A stretch of 64,000 nucleotides of DNA from Desulfuromonadaceae bacterium (lineage in GTDB: Bacteria > Desulfobacterota > Desulfuromonadia > Geobacterales > Pseudopelobacteraceae). The notes beneath the pieces were generated by a model. The model worked only from the letters and a program-made list of their open reading frames with translations, was not told the DNA's origin and did not search any database. Shown here in pieces: positions 43,521-51,110 of this stretch. The first letter of the stretch is position 1. Every line of letters starts with the position of its first letter. The stretch lies in NCBI GenBank assembly GCA_028712075.1, contig JAQTQX010000012.1, forward strand, positions 1 through 64,000. The letters run 5' to 3'. The position numbers and the translations under genes are program-made.

Positions 43521-43866
43521 TCGGGAGCCCCCTGTTGATAGTGAACGGGCCGTATATCGCTCGTATGCGGTAGGTGCCGGTCGGGCATCCGCGCACTGCA
43601 AAGACAAACGTTTTAGCTTTTTGGTCGCTGGGAAGTGCCTCTTTGAGAATTGCTTCGTCGACAACAAGTGTCAGTTTGCCCGCCTCGACAGTTACGGTGC
43701 CGATAAACGCCGCCTCGGTTGCCAGCTGGGATTCCGCGATCACAAACTCCAGACCGGTCCAGCCAGACCAATCGTAGGGCTGGCCGTTTACCACGGCCTC
43801 CCAGAATTCCTGAAAGGTCGTGTCGGTCCAGGCCGTGAGGGCCTGATTTAGAGGCCGTTCGTTCAT
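43510..43866 (-). CDS. Hypothetical phage structural-like protein
   Basis: Protein of 118 residues. Helical start (LNQALTAWTDTTFQEFWEAV) then beta part FIGTVTVEAGKLTLVVDEAI, TFVFAVRGCPTGTYRIRAIY. GTYRIRAIYGPFTI looks like a small beta-sandwich. It starts on an ATGA overlap with the endolysin. Not recognised. Confidence 0.55.
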   Translation of the reverse strand: MNERPLNQALTAWTDTTFQEFWEAVVNGQPYDWSGWTGLEFVIAESQLATEAAFIGTVTVEAGKLTLVVDEAILKEALPSDQKAKTFVFAVRGCPTGTYRIRAIYGPFTINRGLPNAA

Positions 43867-44501
43867 GCCGTGAAGACCGCTTTGGCCTGCGCATAACGGG
43901 CGTTCCGATCGGCGAGGCCGTTATAGCCGCCGTTGATCAGCTTAGTCATAATATCGTTCCGACCGTTGTCGGCCTGGGCATTGAGATTGTTGTTTTTCCA
44001 ATACCAGCACGCCGACTCGACCGCGCCGACAGGTGTTTCGAGATACGCCGCGATCTCGGCGTATGGCTTGCCGGCCGACCTGGCGAAGTTGATGTAATTG
44101 GCGCGGCCGGTGCATTGGATGGCGCCACGGCCACGGTGAGCCCAGCCATCTCCGGTCGCCTCATTGCCGTTGCCCAGGCGATTGGCGTAGCAGTTATTGG
44201 CGATTGCTTCCGGATTGCGGGCGAGACGCTTGGCCAGTTCGTTCGGTGCCTTGGTCTTTGCTTTGGGATCCACGGCGTAGCGATTCGGCCAGGTGGCAGC
44301 CAGGGCCTCGGCGCTGTAGTTGAGGTTTTCATGCAGCGCAGTGAAACCCTCGCTCTCGTGGCCACACTGGGCAAGGAAAGCGGAGATCCGGAGTGGTGTG
44401 TCGATGCCGTACTTCGGCAGGATGGCATTGAGGGCTGCCGCCCAGATGTCGGGCTGTTTGTTGTTTGGGAAGAGCGTGTGGAACTGAGCGGCGGTTATCA
44501 T
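43863..44501 (-). CDS. Endolysin, glycoside hydrolase 19 (chitinase-like) family
   Basis: Protein of 212 residues. The GH19 fold is marked by ISAFLAQCGHESEGFTALHE with the probable catalytic Glu at 49, then ATGDGWAHRGRGAIQCTGRA and a C-terminal WYWKNNNLNAQADN. It cuts peptidoglycan glycan strands at lysis. No signal peptide, so it depends on a holin. First gene of the late region after the terminator at 44611. GGGAG lies seven bases before the ATG. Confidence 0.88.
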   Translation of the reverse strand: MITAAQFHTLFPNNKQPDIWAAALNAILPKYGIDTPLRISAFLAQCGHESEGFTALHENLNYSAEALAATWPNRYAVDPKAKTKAPNELAKRLARNPEAIANNCYANRLGNGNEATGDGWAHRGRGAIQCTGRANYINFARSAGKPYAEIAAYLETPVGAVESACWYWKNNNLNAQADNGRNDIMTKLINGGYNGLADRNARYAQAKAVFTA

Positions 44502-44517
44502 GCTGAAACTCCCTGCA

Positions 44518-44546
44518 GCGCCCCGATTCTCTGGCTATCGGGGCGC
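44518..44546. promoter_or_regulatory. Perfect hairpin upstream of the endolysin gene
   Basis: GCGCCCCGAT and ATCGGGGCGC form a 10-bp stem with loop AGCCAGAGA, just before the endolysin ribosome site. It lies in the only gap between the early/middle and late operons, so it may be part of the late promoter control or a leader structure. Confidence 0.4.
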
Positions 44547-44610
44547 TGACTTACGCGGTTGCTGCTCTCGCGGGTGGTATCTCGGTTGGGTGCTGCAATG
44601 GATGGGAACA

Positions 44611-44643
44611 TAACGAAAAACGCGCCGGGGGGCGCGTTCGTTT
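44611..44643 (-). terminator. Terminator at the end of the early/middle operon
   Basis: On the - strand, AACGCGCC-CCCC-GGCGCGTT is followed by TTTCGTTATG, with AACGA/TCGTT extending the stem. It lies about 50 bases after the last middle gene (stop at 44692). Confidence 0.7.
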
Positions 44644-44691
44644 GGGTCTGTTTGGGACGGCATGTGGGGGGGATGCGAGAAAGTTTGGGGG

Positions 44692-44913
44692 TTAGGGGGT
44701 GATTCGCCCCTGTTTACTCTTTTCGAAGGGGGATGTCAATCCCGCTAGAACAAAAACTACGTCCTGCCCATCTGGGCGGGAATCTGAATGACAACTGAAA
44801 TCAGTCCGCGTGTAGCACTCCATCAAATCCCGTACATGACAGTGGTTGCAGGCGTTGCCGAATGGCAGTTCGTCGGTCGATTTCTCGATGTAGTTTTTAC
44901 CGTCGATGATCAT
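44692..44913 (-). CDS. Small Cys/His-containing phage protein
   Basis: Protein of 73 residues: MIIDGKNYIEKSTDELPFGN, then ACNHCHVRDLMECYTRTDFSC, a possible zinc site (CxxCH ... C ... C). Start overlaps the upstream stop. Last gene before the terminator. Function unknown; the metal site is inference from cysteine spacing. Confidence 0.55.
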   Translation of the reverse strand: MIIDGKNYIEKSTDELPFGNACNHCHVRDLMECYTRTDFSCHSDSRPDGQDVVFVLAGLTSPFEKSKQGRITP

Positions 44914-45101
44914 GCGTTCAACGACACTACGCTATAAAGCTGCTTGTACTGCACGGCCGAGATCAGTTTACCCACCGGCCATGTGCGCAGCTGGGGGGCG
45001 GACAGGACACATGTGTTATGCATCAGCGCGTGACCGGTCTGGATCTCTTCAACGGCTTTCTGTGGATCTGTAATCAATTCCCCACGGCGATGTCGGTTCA
45101 T
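44910..45101 (-). CDS. Small hypothetical phage protein
   Basis: Protein of 63 residues: RGELITDPQKAVEEIQTGHA, then a hydrophobic-polar C-terminus LISAVQYKQLYSVVSLNA. ATGA-type overlap with the previous gene. No match recognised. Confidence 0.5.
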   Translation of the reverse strand: MNRHRRGELITDPQKAVEEIQTGHALMHNTCVLSAPQLRTWPVGKLISAVQYKQLYSVVSLNA

Positions 45102-45421
45102 GCGGCCTCCTCCTCAAAACAAAATCCCATCTGTTTCGGATCCACTGCATTCTGTCGGGTGTAGCTGTTGTTCCTGGTGAGGAAGGCCACCAGCTCGCTG
45201 TAAGTTACCCGGCGCTGCGAGCGGAGCATGATCGAGTCGAGACAGTCCGGATGCACGATTCGGCCCGCTTCATCTTTCTCGAAGCGGTTTACCAGCCTCC
45301 AGAACGTGGAGCGGCCAATGCCGAGGATGATGCAGACCTCGCCGAAACGGTAACTGCCGCGCGCCGGTAATCCGGCGGCGGCGAGCATCCCTTTCAGTTT
45401 TTCCTCGCTGGTTAACGGCAT
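45098..45421 (-). CDS. Helix-turn-helix regulator, possible middle/late activator
   Basis: Protein of 107 residues. The middle, GSYRFGEVCIILGIGRSTFW, is a helix-turn-helix of the excisionase/Mor-like sort, followed by RSQRRVTYSELVAFLTRNNS. In Mu the Mor and C activators sit in this interval between GemA and lysis genes. Similar place and size, but direct Mor-family residues are not seen, so the role as activator is inference. Confidence 0.55.
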   Translation of the reverse strand: MPLTSEEKLKGMLAAAGLPARGSYRFGEVCIILGIGRSTFWRLVNRFEKDEAGRIVHPDCLDSIMLRSQRRVTYSELVAFLTRNNSYTRQNAVDPKQMGFCFEEEAA

Positions 45422-45427
45422 GTGATG

Positions 45428-45505
45428 GTACCGGGGACCGGGGATCGGGGATCGGCAAAATCTTTTGACGTTACCGATCCCTGTTCCCGGATCCCTGTTC
45501 CCGGT
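45428..45505. repeat. Interspersed palindrome, inverted copy of the 30856 element
   Basis: Arms with GGTACCGGGGACCGGGGATC and GATCCCTGTTCCCGGATCCC flank GGCAAAATCTTTTGACGTTA. The core is the reverse complement of that at 30856-30928. Confidence 0.65.
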
Positions 45506-45515
45506 TTTAGCAGGT

Positions 45516-46106
45516 TCATCGCCATTCCTCCGGACAGTGCAGTTCGATATATTCCCGCACCTCCTCGCTCGCGAAGCTCATCTGCCACCATGCCTTTCCG
45601 TGCTTGGCCTTCATACCGTTCTCGAACATCTTTTTCAAACCCTCGGTGGCGGTGTATGCCTCTCCGGATGTCCGCACCTTGCCCTCACGGATCCCCATGC
45701 GTTTCTCCAGGAAGAGCGCCAAGCCATTCACCTCGCGCCATTCGATCAAACCCGCCAGCGCCGCGATCTTGTCCCGTTCGTCCTGGGTGACCAGGGCAAT
45801 GACGTTGGTGCCGGTGCGGGCAATCGGACGGCGTGGGCCGGTGCGCGGCGGTAGGGCCTTGGCTTGACCTTTCTTCGGCTTGATCACGAAGCCCTTCTTT
45901 TCGAACTCCGCAATGAAGTGCCCGGCCTGATCGGAGGTGAGGTCACTGCTGGATGACTTACCGTAGCGTTCCTGCAGCATCGTGGCCCGGTCGGCTTTGG
46001 ATATCTCGAACTGCGCGCAGATCAGCATGATGACAGTGCGCTGCGCGGCGCTGATCGGCAGGGCCTTACGATGGTTGGATTTGGTATAGGTTTTGGTCCT
46101 GGTCAT
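45516..46106 (-). CDS. GemA/Mu gp16-like protein (DUF1018)
   Basis: Protein of 196 residues. Basic start, LPISAAQRTVIMLICAQFEI, KADRATMLQERYGKSSSSDL and the C-terminal GLKKMFENGMKAKHGKAWWQ agree with the GemA/gp16 family, which alters host gyrase and gene expression in Mu. It closes the early block. ATGA overlap with its upstream neighbour. Confidence 0.82.
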   Translation of the reverse strand: MTRTKTYTKSNHRKALPISAAQRTVIMLICAQFEISKADRATMLQERYGKSSSSDLTSDQAGHFIAEFEKKGFVIKPKKGQAKALPPRTGPRRPIARTGTNVIALVTQDERDKIAALAGLIEWREVNGLALFLEKRMGIREGKVRTSGEAYTATEGLKKMFENGMKAKHGKAWWQMSFASEEVREYIELHCPEEWR

Positions 46107-46573
46107 GTCAGGCTCTCCAGTATCGCGTCAATTGCCTCGGCCGATCGCTCGTGCTGGCCTTCGTCTACCGCCGCCACGTTCACCGACCCGGTTTGCGGTT
46201 TCACGATCCTGCGCGGTAGCCGTTTCAGCAGTTCGGCCGGTTGCGGCCAGCGGCGGCACTCCCTGAATATCAGCTTGAACCCGGCAATGATCCGCTCCCG
46301 GTCCTGCTCCTCGGTCATCCCCTCTCCGACGATATCGATCCAGTCCGCGGCCACGCTGTCAATCACATCGGCTGCAGGAGCATCCTGCATGCGACGGGCG
46401 ATCATGCGTTTGAATGCCTCGCAGATGATCCCGCGCAGCCAGAAATCCGGGCTGTCGCTGCCGGCATTGCGCCACTCGATCAGATGCTGCTGCGCCTGGA
46501 TGGTTTTCGGGACGTAGGCGCCCATGCGGGCCGGAAAGCCCAGAACGGTCAGCTGCGGGGTCAGGCAGTTCAT
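46103..46573 (-). CDS. Hypothetical early phage protein
   Basis: Protein of 156 residues: IQAQQHLIEWRNAGSDSPDF, LRGIICEAFKRMIARRMQD, a helical middle and FRECRRWPQPAELLKRLPRR. The order W..P.P.ELL resembles replication-accessory helices in small phage proteins, but no family is assigned. Overlaps both neighbours by four bases. Confidence 0.6.
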   Translation of the reverse strand: MNCLTPQLTVLGFPARMGAYVPKTIQAQQHLIEWRNAGSDSPDFWLRGIICEAFKRMIARRMQDAPAADVIDSVAADWIDIVGEGMTEEQDRERIIAGFKLIFRECRRWPQPAELLKRLPRRIVKPQTGSVNVAAVDEGQHERSAEAIDAILESLT

Positions 46574-46758
46574 CGGTTGCCTCGTATGGCCCTGGCGATA
46601 TATGCCAGGCGATTTTTAGCGAGTTTCTCCTCGATCGCCGAGTGAATAAACTGCTGTACGCTGCAGCCGCCCAGGGCGTGGCTGATGCTGTGCTTTGTAT
46701 CGTCGCTTACGCGGCAGGACAGCACGTTGTATTTCGGGTGTTTTTTCATGCGGGGCAT
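46570..46758 (-). CDS. Small ribbon-helix-helix-like DNA-binding protein
   Basis: Protein of 62 residues: KHPKYNVLSCRVSDDTKHSI (strand plus helix) then CSVQQFIHSAIEEKLAKNR (second helix). The basic strand and two helices are the Arc/MetJ-like plan. It starts inside the end of the HNH gene. It may regulate early genes or be an antitoxin-like protein; no toxin is visible. Confidence 0.6.
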   Translation of the reverse strand: MPRMKKHPKYNVLSCRVSDDTKHSISHALGGCSVQQFIHSAIEEKLAKNRLAYIARAIRGNR

Positions 46759-47531
46759 GGGGCTGCCTCCTTTTTTCTCCGGCCTGCGCCAGGAACCCGA
46801 CCCGTGGTTCTAAAGCCAGCCTTAGCTTGCAGTTTCGCCAGAGCAAGGACCGAAGGCTTCAACTCATCAGGCGTCTCTTTGTAGTTGAGCAGGTTCAGTG
46901 ACAAAAGCTCTGAACGTGTGATCAGCATCAGGTTATCAAGCTCACAGTGCAGCTTGTTCGAGTCGATGAATGACACGGCCATCCCTTCGGGTACCGGGCC
47001 GTTCGCCTGCTCCCAGATCCATACGTGCTTGTGTTTGTAGCGGGTCGGGAAGCCGGTGTGCGGATCCCGCTCTGGCACCTTCATCAGGATAAAGCCGTCT
47101 TTGGAGCAGATGCGCTCGTCCCAGAGAGGTTTCCTGTTTGGCGGTGCGGTCCCAGGCTTGAAATTTCCCGAATTTGGTTTCACCACGCCTTTTGTACCGG
47201 TATTCCACGGCACGATCCCTTTTTCAAAGCATCCAGTCCTGCCCGTGTTGAGGCCATGATTGCCGATGAAAGACTTGATTTGCTCCACGGTCTTGTTGTC
47301 GTTGAAGAGCGCATTCAATCCCGAAGCGATCTCAACATAACTCCGACCGACAACGTTTTCCCGCAACCACTCCACTTGTTCCGAAGTGTAGATCAGGCAT
47401 TTGCCGGTCGGATTACCGACCTTTCGGCCGCAGGTAAAGCCATGATTGGTCAATGTCGACTTGATTTGCGTCGCCGTTTTATTCTGGCGGAACCGCTTGT
47501 TGAAGGCGACGGTAAGCTCCGGTACCTGCAT
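46746..47531 (-). CDS. HNH-type homing endonuclease-like protein, uncertain start
   Basis: About 262 residues from the ATG at 47531. Two copies of a helical DNA-binding repeat (ELTVAFNKRFRQNKTATQIK and EIASGLNALFNDNKTVEQIK) precede the HNH part with KHKHVWIWEQANGPVPEGMA and FIDSNKLHCELDNLMLITRS. Free-standing HNH enzymes of this kind move as homing genes. The start is doubtful: homology-like sequence ([14 protein letters not shown]) continues upstream without a start or ribosome site, and the frame stays open to an ATG at 47903 with a strong site. Confidence 0.7.
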   Translation of the reverse strand: MQVPELTVAFNKRFRQNKTATQIKSTLTNHGFTCGRKVGNPTGKCLIYTSEQVEWLRENVVGRSYVEIASGLNALFNDNKTVEQIKSFIGNHGLNTGRTGCFEKGIVPWNTGTKGVVKPNSGNFKPGTAPPNRKPLWDERICSKDGFILMKVPERDPHTGFPTRYKHKHVWIWEQANGPVPEGMAVSFIDSNKLHCELDNLMLITRSELLSLNLLNYKETPDELKPSVLALAKLQAKAGFRTTGRVPGAGRRKKEAAPCPA

Positions 47532-47557
47532 TTTGATGTAGCCGCGCTGCAGGAATT

Positions 47558-47824
47558 TTATCTGTCCTGCGGAGTATCGGTATCGTGAGAAATGCCGATC
47601 ATCTCCGGTGTGCTGTTGAGCTTGTCCACCAGTGCGATCTGCGCTTTCAATGCCAGGGAGGCGTTGTCTATGATCGACTTGGCTATCTTCCCGACCGCCT
47701 CGCTGCGCTTGATTTCTTCCTTCAACGCGTCGCCTGTTGTATCCTCGTCTGACAGCCGCTCCAGCTGGGCAAACAGATGATTGTTCAGATCGATCAGCTT
47801 GTTCTTCGTGTTGTTCTTGGCCAT
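47558..47824 (-). CDS. Small helical early phage protein
   Basis: Protein of 88 residues: [20 protein letters not shown], then [20 protein letters not shown] and a polar tail. The pattern is that of a conserved early protein of Mu-like prophages. GGGAG lies nine bases before the ATG. It lies within a longer open frame of another phase (47903 to 46746). Confidence 0.7.
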   Translation of the reverse strand: MAKNNTKNKLIDLNNHLFAQLERLSDEDTTGDALKEEIKRSEAVGKIAKSIIDNASLALKAQIALVDKLNSTPEMIGISHDTDTPQDR

Positions 47825-47903
47825 GATGCACTCTCCCGTTCAGCAATTGTTGTACGCGCAGCGTGATCTCTGCAGCGATTTTTGGTGTCAGTTGGTGTGC
47901 CAT
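47825..47903 (-). CDS. Start of a second early frame reading into the HNH gene
   Basis: ATG at 47903, two bases after the previous stop, has GGAGGGG five bases upstream. It reads [20 protein letters not shown], a good helical start, and then continues open through the overlapping gene in a Gln/Arg-rich phase that looks antisense-like, finally joining the HNH frame. Either a short gene that lost its stop or a true long N-terminus. Only the first 26 residues are supported here. Confidence 0.4.
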
Positions 47904-47904
47904 C

Positions 47905-48288
47905 TCACCCCTCCGCACAGAGAATGCCGACAAACGCCGAAACAGCGGCATGGACGCGGGTCGGGTTGATACAGATGTTTTTGTCCAGCCGGTCATACAG
48001 AGCCCGGAACGTCTCTATCTGGATGCTGGGAATATCGAGGATCTCCAGGGGGCGCATGGCGGCACAGCCGGGGATGTCCGCTGCCGCGTTCTGCTCCGCG
48101 TGGACTTCTTCCATGATCACGTCCAATAGCTCCAGCGGATCGTTCTCCAGGGCGGTGATCATCAGCCGCTCAAACTGGACCAGCCGGGCCAGCTGCATAA
48201 GGATAGCGTCGAAGTCGCGGGTCGGTAGGACGCTGAGACCCTGCCCTGCAAGCTGTTTCGTCAGTTCTATGTATTTTTCTGGGGTCAT
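47905..48288 (-). CDS. Hypothetical early phage protein
   Basis: Protein of 127 residues, helical and acidic: DAILMQLARLVQFERLMITA, ENDPLELLDVIMEEVHAEQN, PSIQIETFRALYDRLDKN. No motif. Begins a sub-block of early genes after the hairpin at 48342. Confidence 0.6.
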   Translation of the reverse strand: MTPEKYIELTKQLAGQGLSVLPTRDFDAILMQLARLVQFERLMITALENDPLELLDVIMEEVHAEQNAAADIPGCAAMRPLEILDIPSIQIETFRALYDRLDKNICINPTRVHAAVSAFVGILCAEG

Positions 48289-48341
48289 GGGTTTAACTCC
48301 TTGTGAATGGTGAAAAGTGAAACGTTAATCGCTCAAAGACA

Positions 48342-48360
48342 GGGCGGACGCGGTCCGCCC
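48342..48360 (-). terminator. Short G/C-rich hairpin between early genes
   Basis: GGGCGGAC-GCG-GTCCGCCC, 8-bp perfect stem. Flanked on the + strand by GTGAATGGTGAAAAGTGAAA, similar to a stretch at 33195. May be an interspersed repeat that attenuates transcription. Confidence 0.45.
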
Positions 48361-48377
48361 CTACGTTCAACGATCAA

Positions 48378-48563
48378 TCAGCGAAATTCGACGTATGCCG
48401 GGGATTCCGGCTCTCCCTCACGCGGTACCGCCTCGTGATAGCGCAGGTACATGCCGCAGTTCATGCCATCCTCCAGCGGCGTATCATCCGGAACAGTGGC
48501 GATTGCCCGCTTCAGATCGCCGATGGTTTCGATGAAATCGAGTTCTTTCTCAGTCATCAGCAT
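48378..48563 (-). CDS. Small acidic early phage protein
   Basis: Protein of 61 residues: TEKELDFIETIGDLKRAIAT, VPDDTPLEDGMNCGMYLRYH. The IGDLKRAIATVPDDTPL stretch is common in small phage proteins of unknown role. Overlaps the upstream gene by 14 bases. Confidence 0.6.
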   Translation of the reverse strand: MLMTEKELDFIETIGDLKRAIATVPDDTPLEDGMNCGMYLRYHEAVPREGEPESPAYVEFR

Positions 48564-48849
48564 GGGTTGCCTCCGGCAGCGCGTAGCGGGGTAAAAAACA
48601 ATTTATTAACTGGCCCGATCTGCGGTCAATGTGCCGAATGATCCCAATCACATCATGGAGAAAATTGGAATCATCCGCTGCGAGGAGCTTATCAAGGTCG
48701 AGAGGACATCCGTTGGCGTGTGTGGCGGTGATATCCATCTTTGTGTCCTCTTCGTTTATGTGCGGGTAAATACCGGTTGCCCTCGCTACTATTGCAGCGA
48801 TCTTCGTGGCCTCTTCTGTTGTCGTTTTAAAACTGACAGGCTTTTTCAT
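48550..48849 (-). CDS. Hypothetical early phage protein
   Basis: Protein of 99 residues: VSFKTTTEEATKIAAIVARA, DITATHANGCPLDLDKLLAA, HDVIGIIRHIDRRSGQLINC. The repeated pattern hints at a small alpha/beta domain. Overlaps neighbours at both ends. Not recognised. Confidence 0.6.
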   Translation of the reverse strand: MKKPVSFKTTTEEATKIAAIVARATGIYPHINEEDTKMDITATHANGCPLDLDKLLAADDSNFLHDVIGIIRHIDRRSGQLINCFLPRYALPEATHADD

Positions 48850-49394
48850 CGCTCGATCTCCATATCATCCAGCTCATCAACCTCGCCGGACGCTTCCTTC
48901 AGCATGGCGGAAACAATCTTGTCGACGTCGGAATTGACCGGCTTGATCAACACCACATCCCCGGTCCCCTGGACCGTAACGCCGAGCTTCTTGAGGGTGG
49001 CGACGTCCAGCTGCGCCAGGGTTTTCTTGATCAGCTTCTCGATTTTCTTGATCAGCAGATCTTGCTGCTCCTCGGACAGCTGCTTGCGGATCCGCCTGAT
49101 CACGGCGGCTTCCTCGTCATATTCGAGCCCGCCGGTACCCTTGCGCAGGCCGACCTGGATACCGCTGATGATGATCGAGCGGGGCTTCACAAACAGCAGC
49201 CGGCTGTCATCGATGACGGCTTCCAATTTGCTCTTTGCATTGGCTGCCACTTCGGCCGCGAATTTGATGGCAGGGAGGCGCTCCCGCTTCAGTAGCTCGA
49301 TTTCGGTATTCAGATCCTCCACCCGCAGAATCAGCAGCTCTCTGCGGTCGGAGTACTCTTTTGTCGCTGTTTCAATTGCTGCCAGTGTGCTCAT
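48846..49394 (-). CDS. Gam-like host-nuclease inhibitor
   Basis: Protein of 182 residues. A long coiled coil (KEYSDRRELLILRVEDLNTE ... AAEVAANAKSKLEAVIDDSR) is followed by IIISGIQVGLRKGTGGLEYD and LAQLDVATLKKLGVTVQGTG, the order seen in Mu Gam family proteins: helix pair, GxRKGxG strand, then xLKKxGVTVQG. Gam binds DNA ends and protects linear phage DNA from RecBCD. Sits after MuB, as in Mu. Confidence 0.68.
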   Translation of the reverse strand: MSTLAAIETATKEYSDRRELLILRVEDLNTEIELLKRERLPAIKFAAEVAANAKSKLEAVIDDSRLLFVKPRSIIISGIQVGLRKGTGGLEYDEEAAVIRRIRKQLSEEQQDLLIKKIEKLIKKTLAQLDVATLKKLGVTVQGTGDVVLIKPVNSDVDKIVSAMLKEASGEVDELDDMEIER

Positions 49395-49590
49395 GTACTT
49401 CTCCTTTGATGTCGTTTAGCTCCATAAAATTACCGGTGCAGGTTATGCAGGTAACCGCATTATGGCCGTAACTGCCGAAGCATTCGCAGGCCCATTTCGG
49501 CCCCTCGCCGGGGATCTCGTCGGCGGCGTTGGCGCCCATGGAGCGGCACAGCGCCGCATCGGCCGTCTGGGCGATCGCGTTCAGGGTCAT
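49372..49590 (-). CDS. Small Cys-rich early phage protein
   Basis: Protein of 72 residues. WACECFGSYGHNAVTCITC contains two Cys pairs (C-x-C and C-x2-C) as in a small zinc site. ATG overlaps the stop of the next upstream mini-gene (TATGACC). Function unknown. Confidence 0.6.
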   Translation of the reverse strand: MTLNAIAQTADAALCRSMGANAADEIPGEGPKWACECFGSYGHNAVTCITCTGNFMELNDIKGEVHEHTGSN

Positions 49591-49730
49591 ACCCGCCTCC
49601 GGACCATGCCGTTGTCATGGAGCGCCACGATCAGCCGCCCCTCGGCCCGATCGCGCATCATGCGTTTGGTGCGGTTCCAGCTGCGCCGAGCGGCCAGGTG
49701 CTTCAGTATCCTCCTGATAAAGTTTCTCAT
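49587..49730 (-). CDS. Arg-rich mini-protein
   Basis: Protein of 47 residues, strongly basic: RNFIRRILKHLAARRSWNRT, then MMRDRAEGRLIVALHDNGM. AAAGGAGAG precedes the ATG at 49730 and both ends overlap neighbours by four bases. Probably nucleic-acid binding; no family known. Confidence 0.6.
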   Translation of the reverse strand: MRNFIRRILKHLAARRSWNRTKRMMRDRAEGRLIVALHDNGMVRRRV

Positions 49731-50203
49731 GGTCTCTCTCCTTTCAACATGGTTACGGATACCGCTTCAGTGCGGGCCATCCAGGGGGCGCCCTCGCCCA
49801 CCAGATCCCGCAGCGTTGTATGCAGATAGTCGATCGTGCGGGCCAGGCGGATGATCATCACCGAGCTGTCATCATCCAGCAGCGCCGCGCGCCCGGCGAT
49901 ATCGCAGAGGAGCCGGGGGAGGCTGGCGGGAGCCGGGAGGGGGAGGGGGAGGGTGTCGGGTATTTCCTCCCAAACGTCCTTGAGCAGCGCGTCCATCGCC
50001 AGCCCGTTTACCTCCAGCCATTTTTTAAGGGGAGGGTTGTGATTAACGAACATGACCACGTCGTTGGAAAATTTTGCCGAGTTGGCGGGCAGTTTGCCGC
50101 TATTCAGCGTCAGGCTGATCTGGGTTTTGCTCCACCCGGATGCCGTTACCAGGGCCTGCTGCGGGATTTTGCATTCATCGAGTGCCAGTTTAAGCCTAAG
50201 CAT
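49727..50203 (-). CDS. Helix-turn-helix early phage protein
   Basis: Protein of 158 residues from the ATG at 50203 that overlaps the MuB stop (AATGCTTAG). KLALDECKIPQQALVTASGW followed by SKTQISLTLNSGKLP is a Cro-like helix-turn-helix; a helical C-terminal domain follows (VMIIRLARTIDYLHTTLRDL). A Pro/Leu-rich linker lies at about 105-117. Possibly a transcription or transposition accessory. Confidence 0.65.
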   Translation of the reverse strand: MLRLKLALDECKIPQQALVTASGWSKTQISLTLNSGKLPANSAKFSNDVVMFVNHNPPLKKWLEVNGLAMDALLKDVWEEIPDTLPLPLPAPASLPRLLCDIAGRAALLDDDSSVMIIRLARTIDYLHTTLRDLVGEGAPWMARTEAVSVTMLKGERP

Positions 50204-51110
50204 TGGACACCCCCGAAAGTTGTTCAATCCGGCCCTGGCGGCGATCAAGAACCGATGACAGTGCAGTGGCGCCGGTTGCCGGGGCTACTGTTTTCTTGAG
50301 GGCGCTGCGGGGGATCGGAGCGGAGGCGGGCGGGTGGATGGTGTGCACATCAGCGACGGTCACCTGGTCGCGGCCGGCGGCCAGGGCGGTATTGAGCAGC
50401 TCTACGCAGAGCGCCTGCAGCTCCAGGTAGTTTCTGGCATTGGGAAGTTCGGCGAGCAGCTCGATGGCGGTCTCTTCAAAGTGTTTGCCGAGCGCCTCGC
50501 GGACGTAATGGGCGGCCTCGTTGGCGGAGAGCCCCTGCATCCGGACGATGTCGCTCCGCAGTTTCACCTCGGAAACGCCGGGGCGGTTCATCGGGTCGGA
50601 TTGCGCCACCAGGATGATGGTGAAGAGCTCGGTCTCGCCCATCCACTCTATTTCGCGCAGTGTTTTAAGGCTCTTGAGCGTGGAGGGGTGGAGGCGCTGC
50701 GCCTCTTCGATGGCTATCACGATCTTCTGTTTGCGGCTGGCCTCACCGATGACCCGGCGCAGCTGCATACTGCTGACGATGCCGCCCCGCTTCACGTTCT
50801 CGGCGGAGAGGTTGAGGATCATCGAGGTCTTGATATCGGAGATGGTGAGCTTCTCCTGATCCCCTCTGCTGACCCATACCGTTTTGACCGGCTTGTCGGA
50901 GCCGACCAGCTTTTTGAGGGCGGCATTGACGGCTTCGGACTTGCCGCAGCCGCGCTCGCCGACGATGCTGATCATGGCCCGGCTCTCCACCGCCATGGTG
51001 AGGATGCGCCGGGTGCGGACCATGTCCCCGGTCTCGTACAGGTGCCCCTTGAGCGGGTCTTTGGTGTAGCCGAGGTTGACAAACGTTTCCAATCTGGTCA
51101 TATTACTCAT
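50196..51110 (-). CDS. MuB-like transposition ATPase
   Basis: Protein of 304 residues from the ATG at 51110 (AAAGGAGG upstream; longer frame to 51191 rejected). Walker A GERGCGKS at 51-58, Walker B KIVIAIEEAQR at about 129-139, and sensor-like IILVAQSDPM. AAA+ ATPase of the MuB/TniB kind: it binds target DNA and delivers it to the transposase, and gives target immunity. A small gene separates it from MuA. Confidence 0.9.
   Translation of the reverse strand: MSNMTRLETFVNLGYTKDPLKGHLYETGDMVRTRRILTMAVESRAMISIVGERGCGKSEAVNAALKKLVGSDKPVKTVWVSRGDQEKLTISDIKTSMILNLSAENVKRGGIVSSMQLRRVIGEASRKQKIVIAIEEAQRLHPSTLKSLKTLREIEWMGETELFTIILVAQSDPMNRPGVSEVKLRSDIVRMQGLSANEAAHYVREALGKHFEETAIELLAELPNARNYLELQALCVELLNTALAAGRDQVTVADVHTIHPPASAPIPRSALKKTVAPATGATALSSVLDRRQGRIEQLSGVSNA

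Noticed and set aside
45098..45421. Calling this gene Mor or C
   Set aside because: Position fits but family-specific residues are not visible; left as a helix-turn-helix protein.
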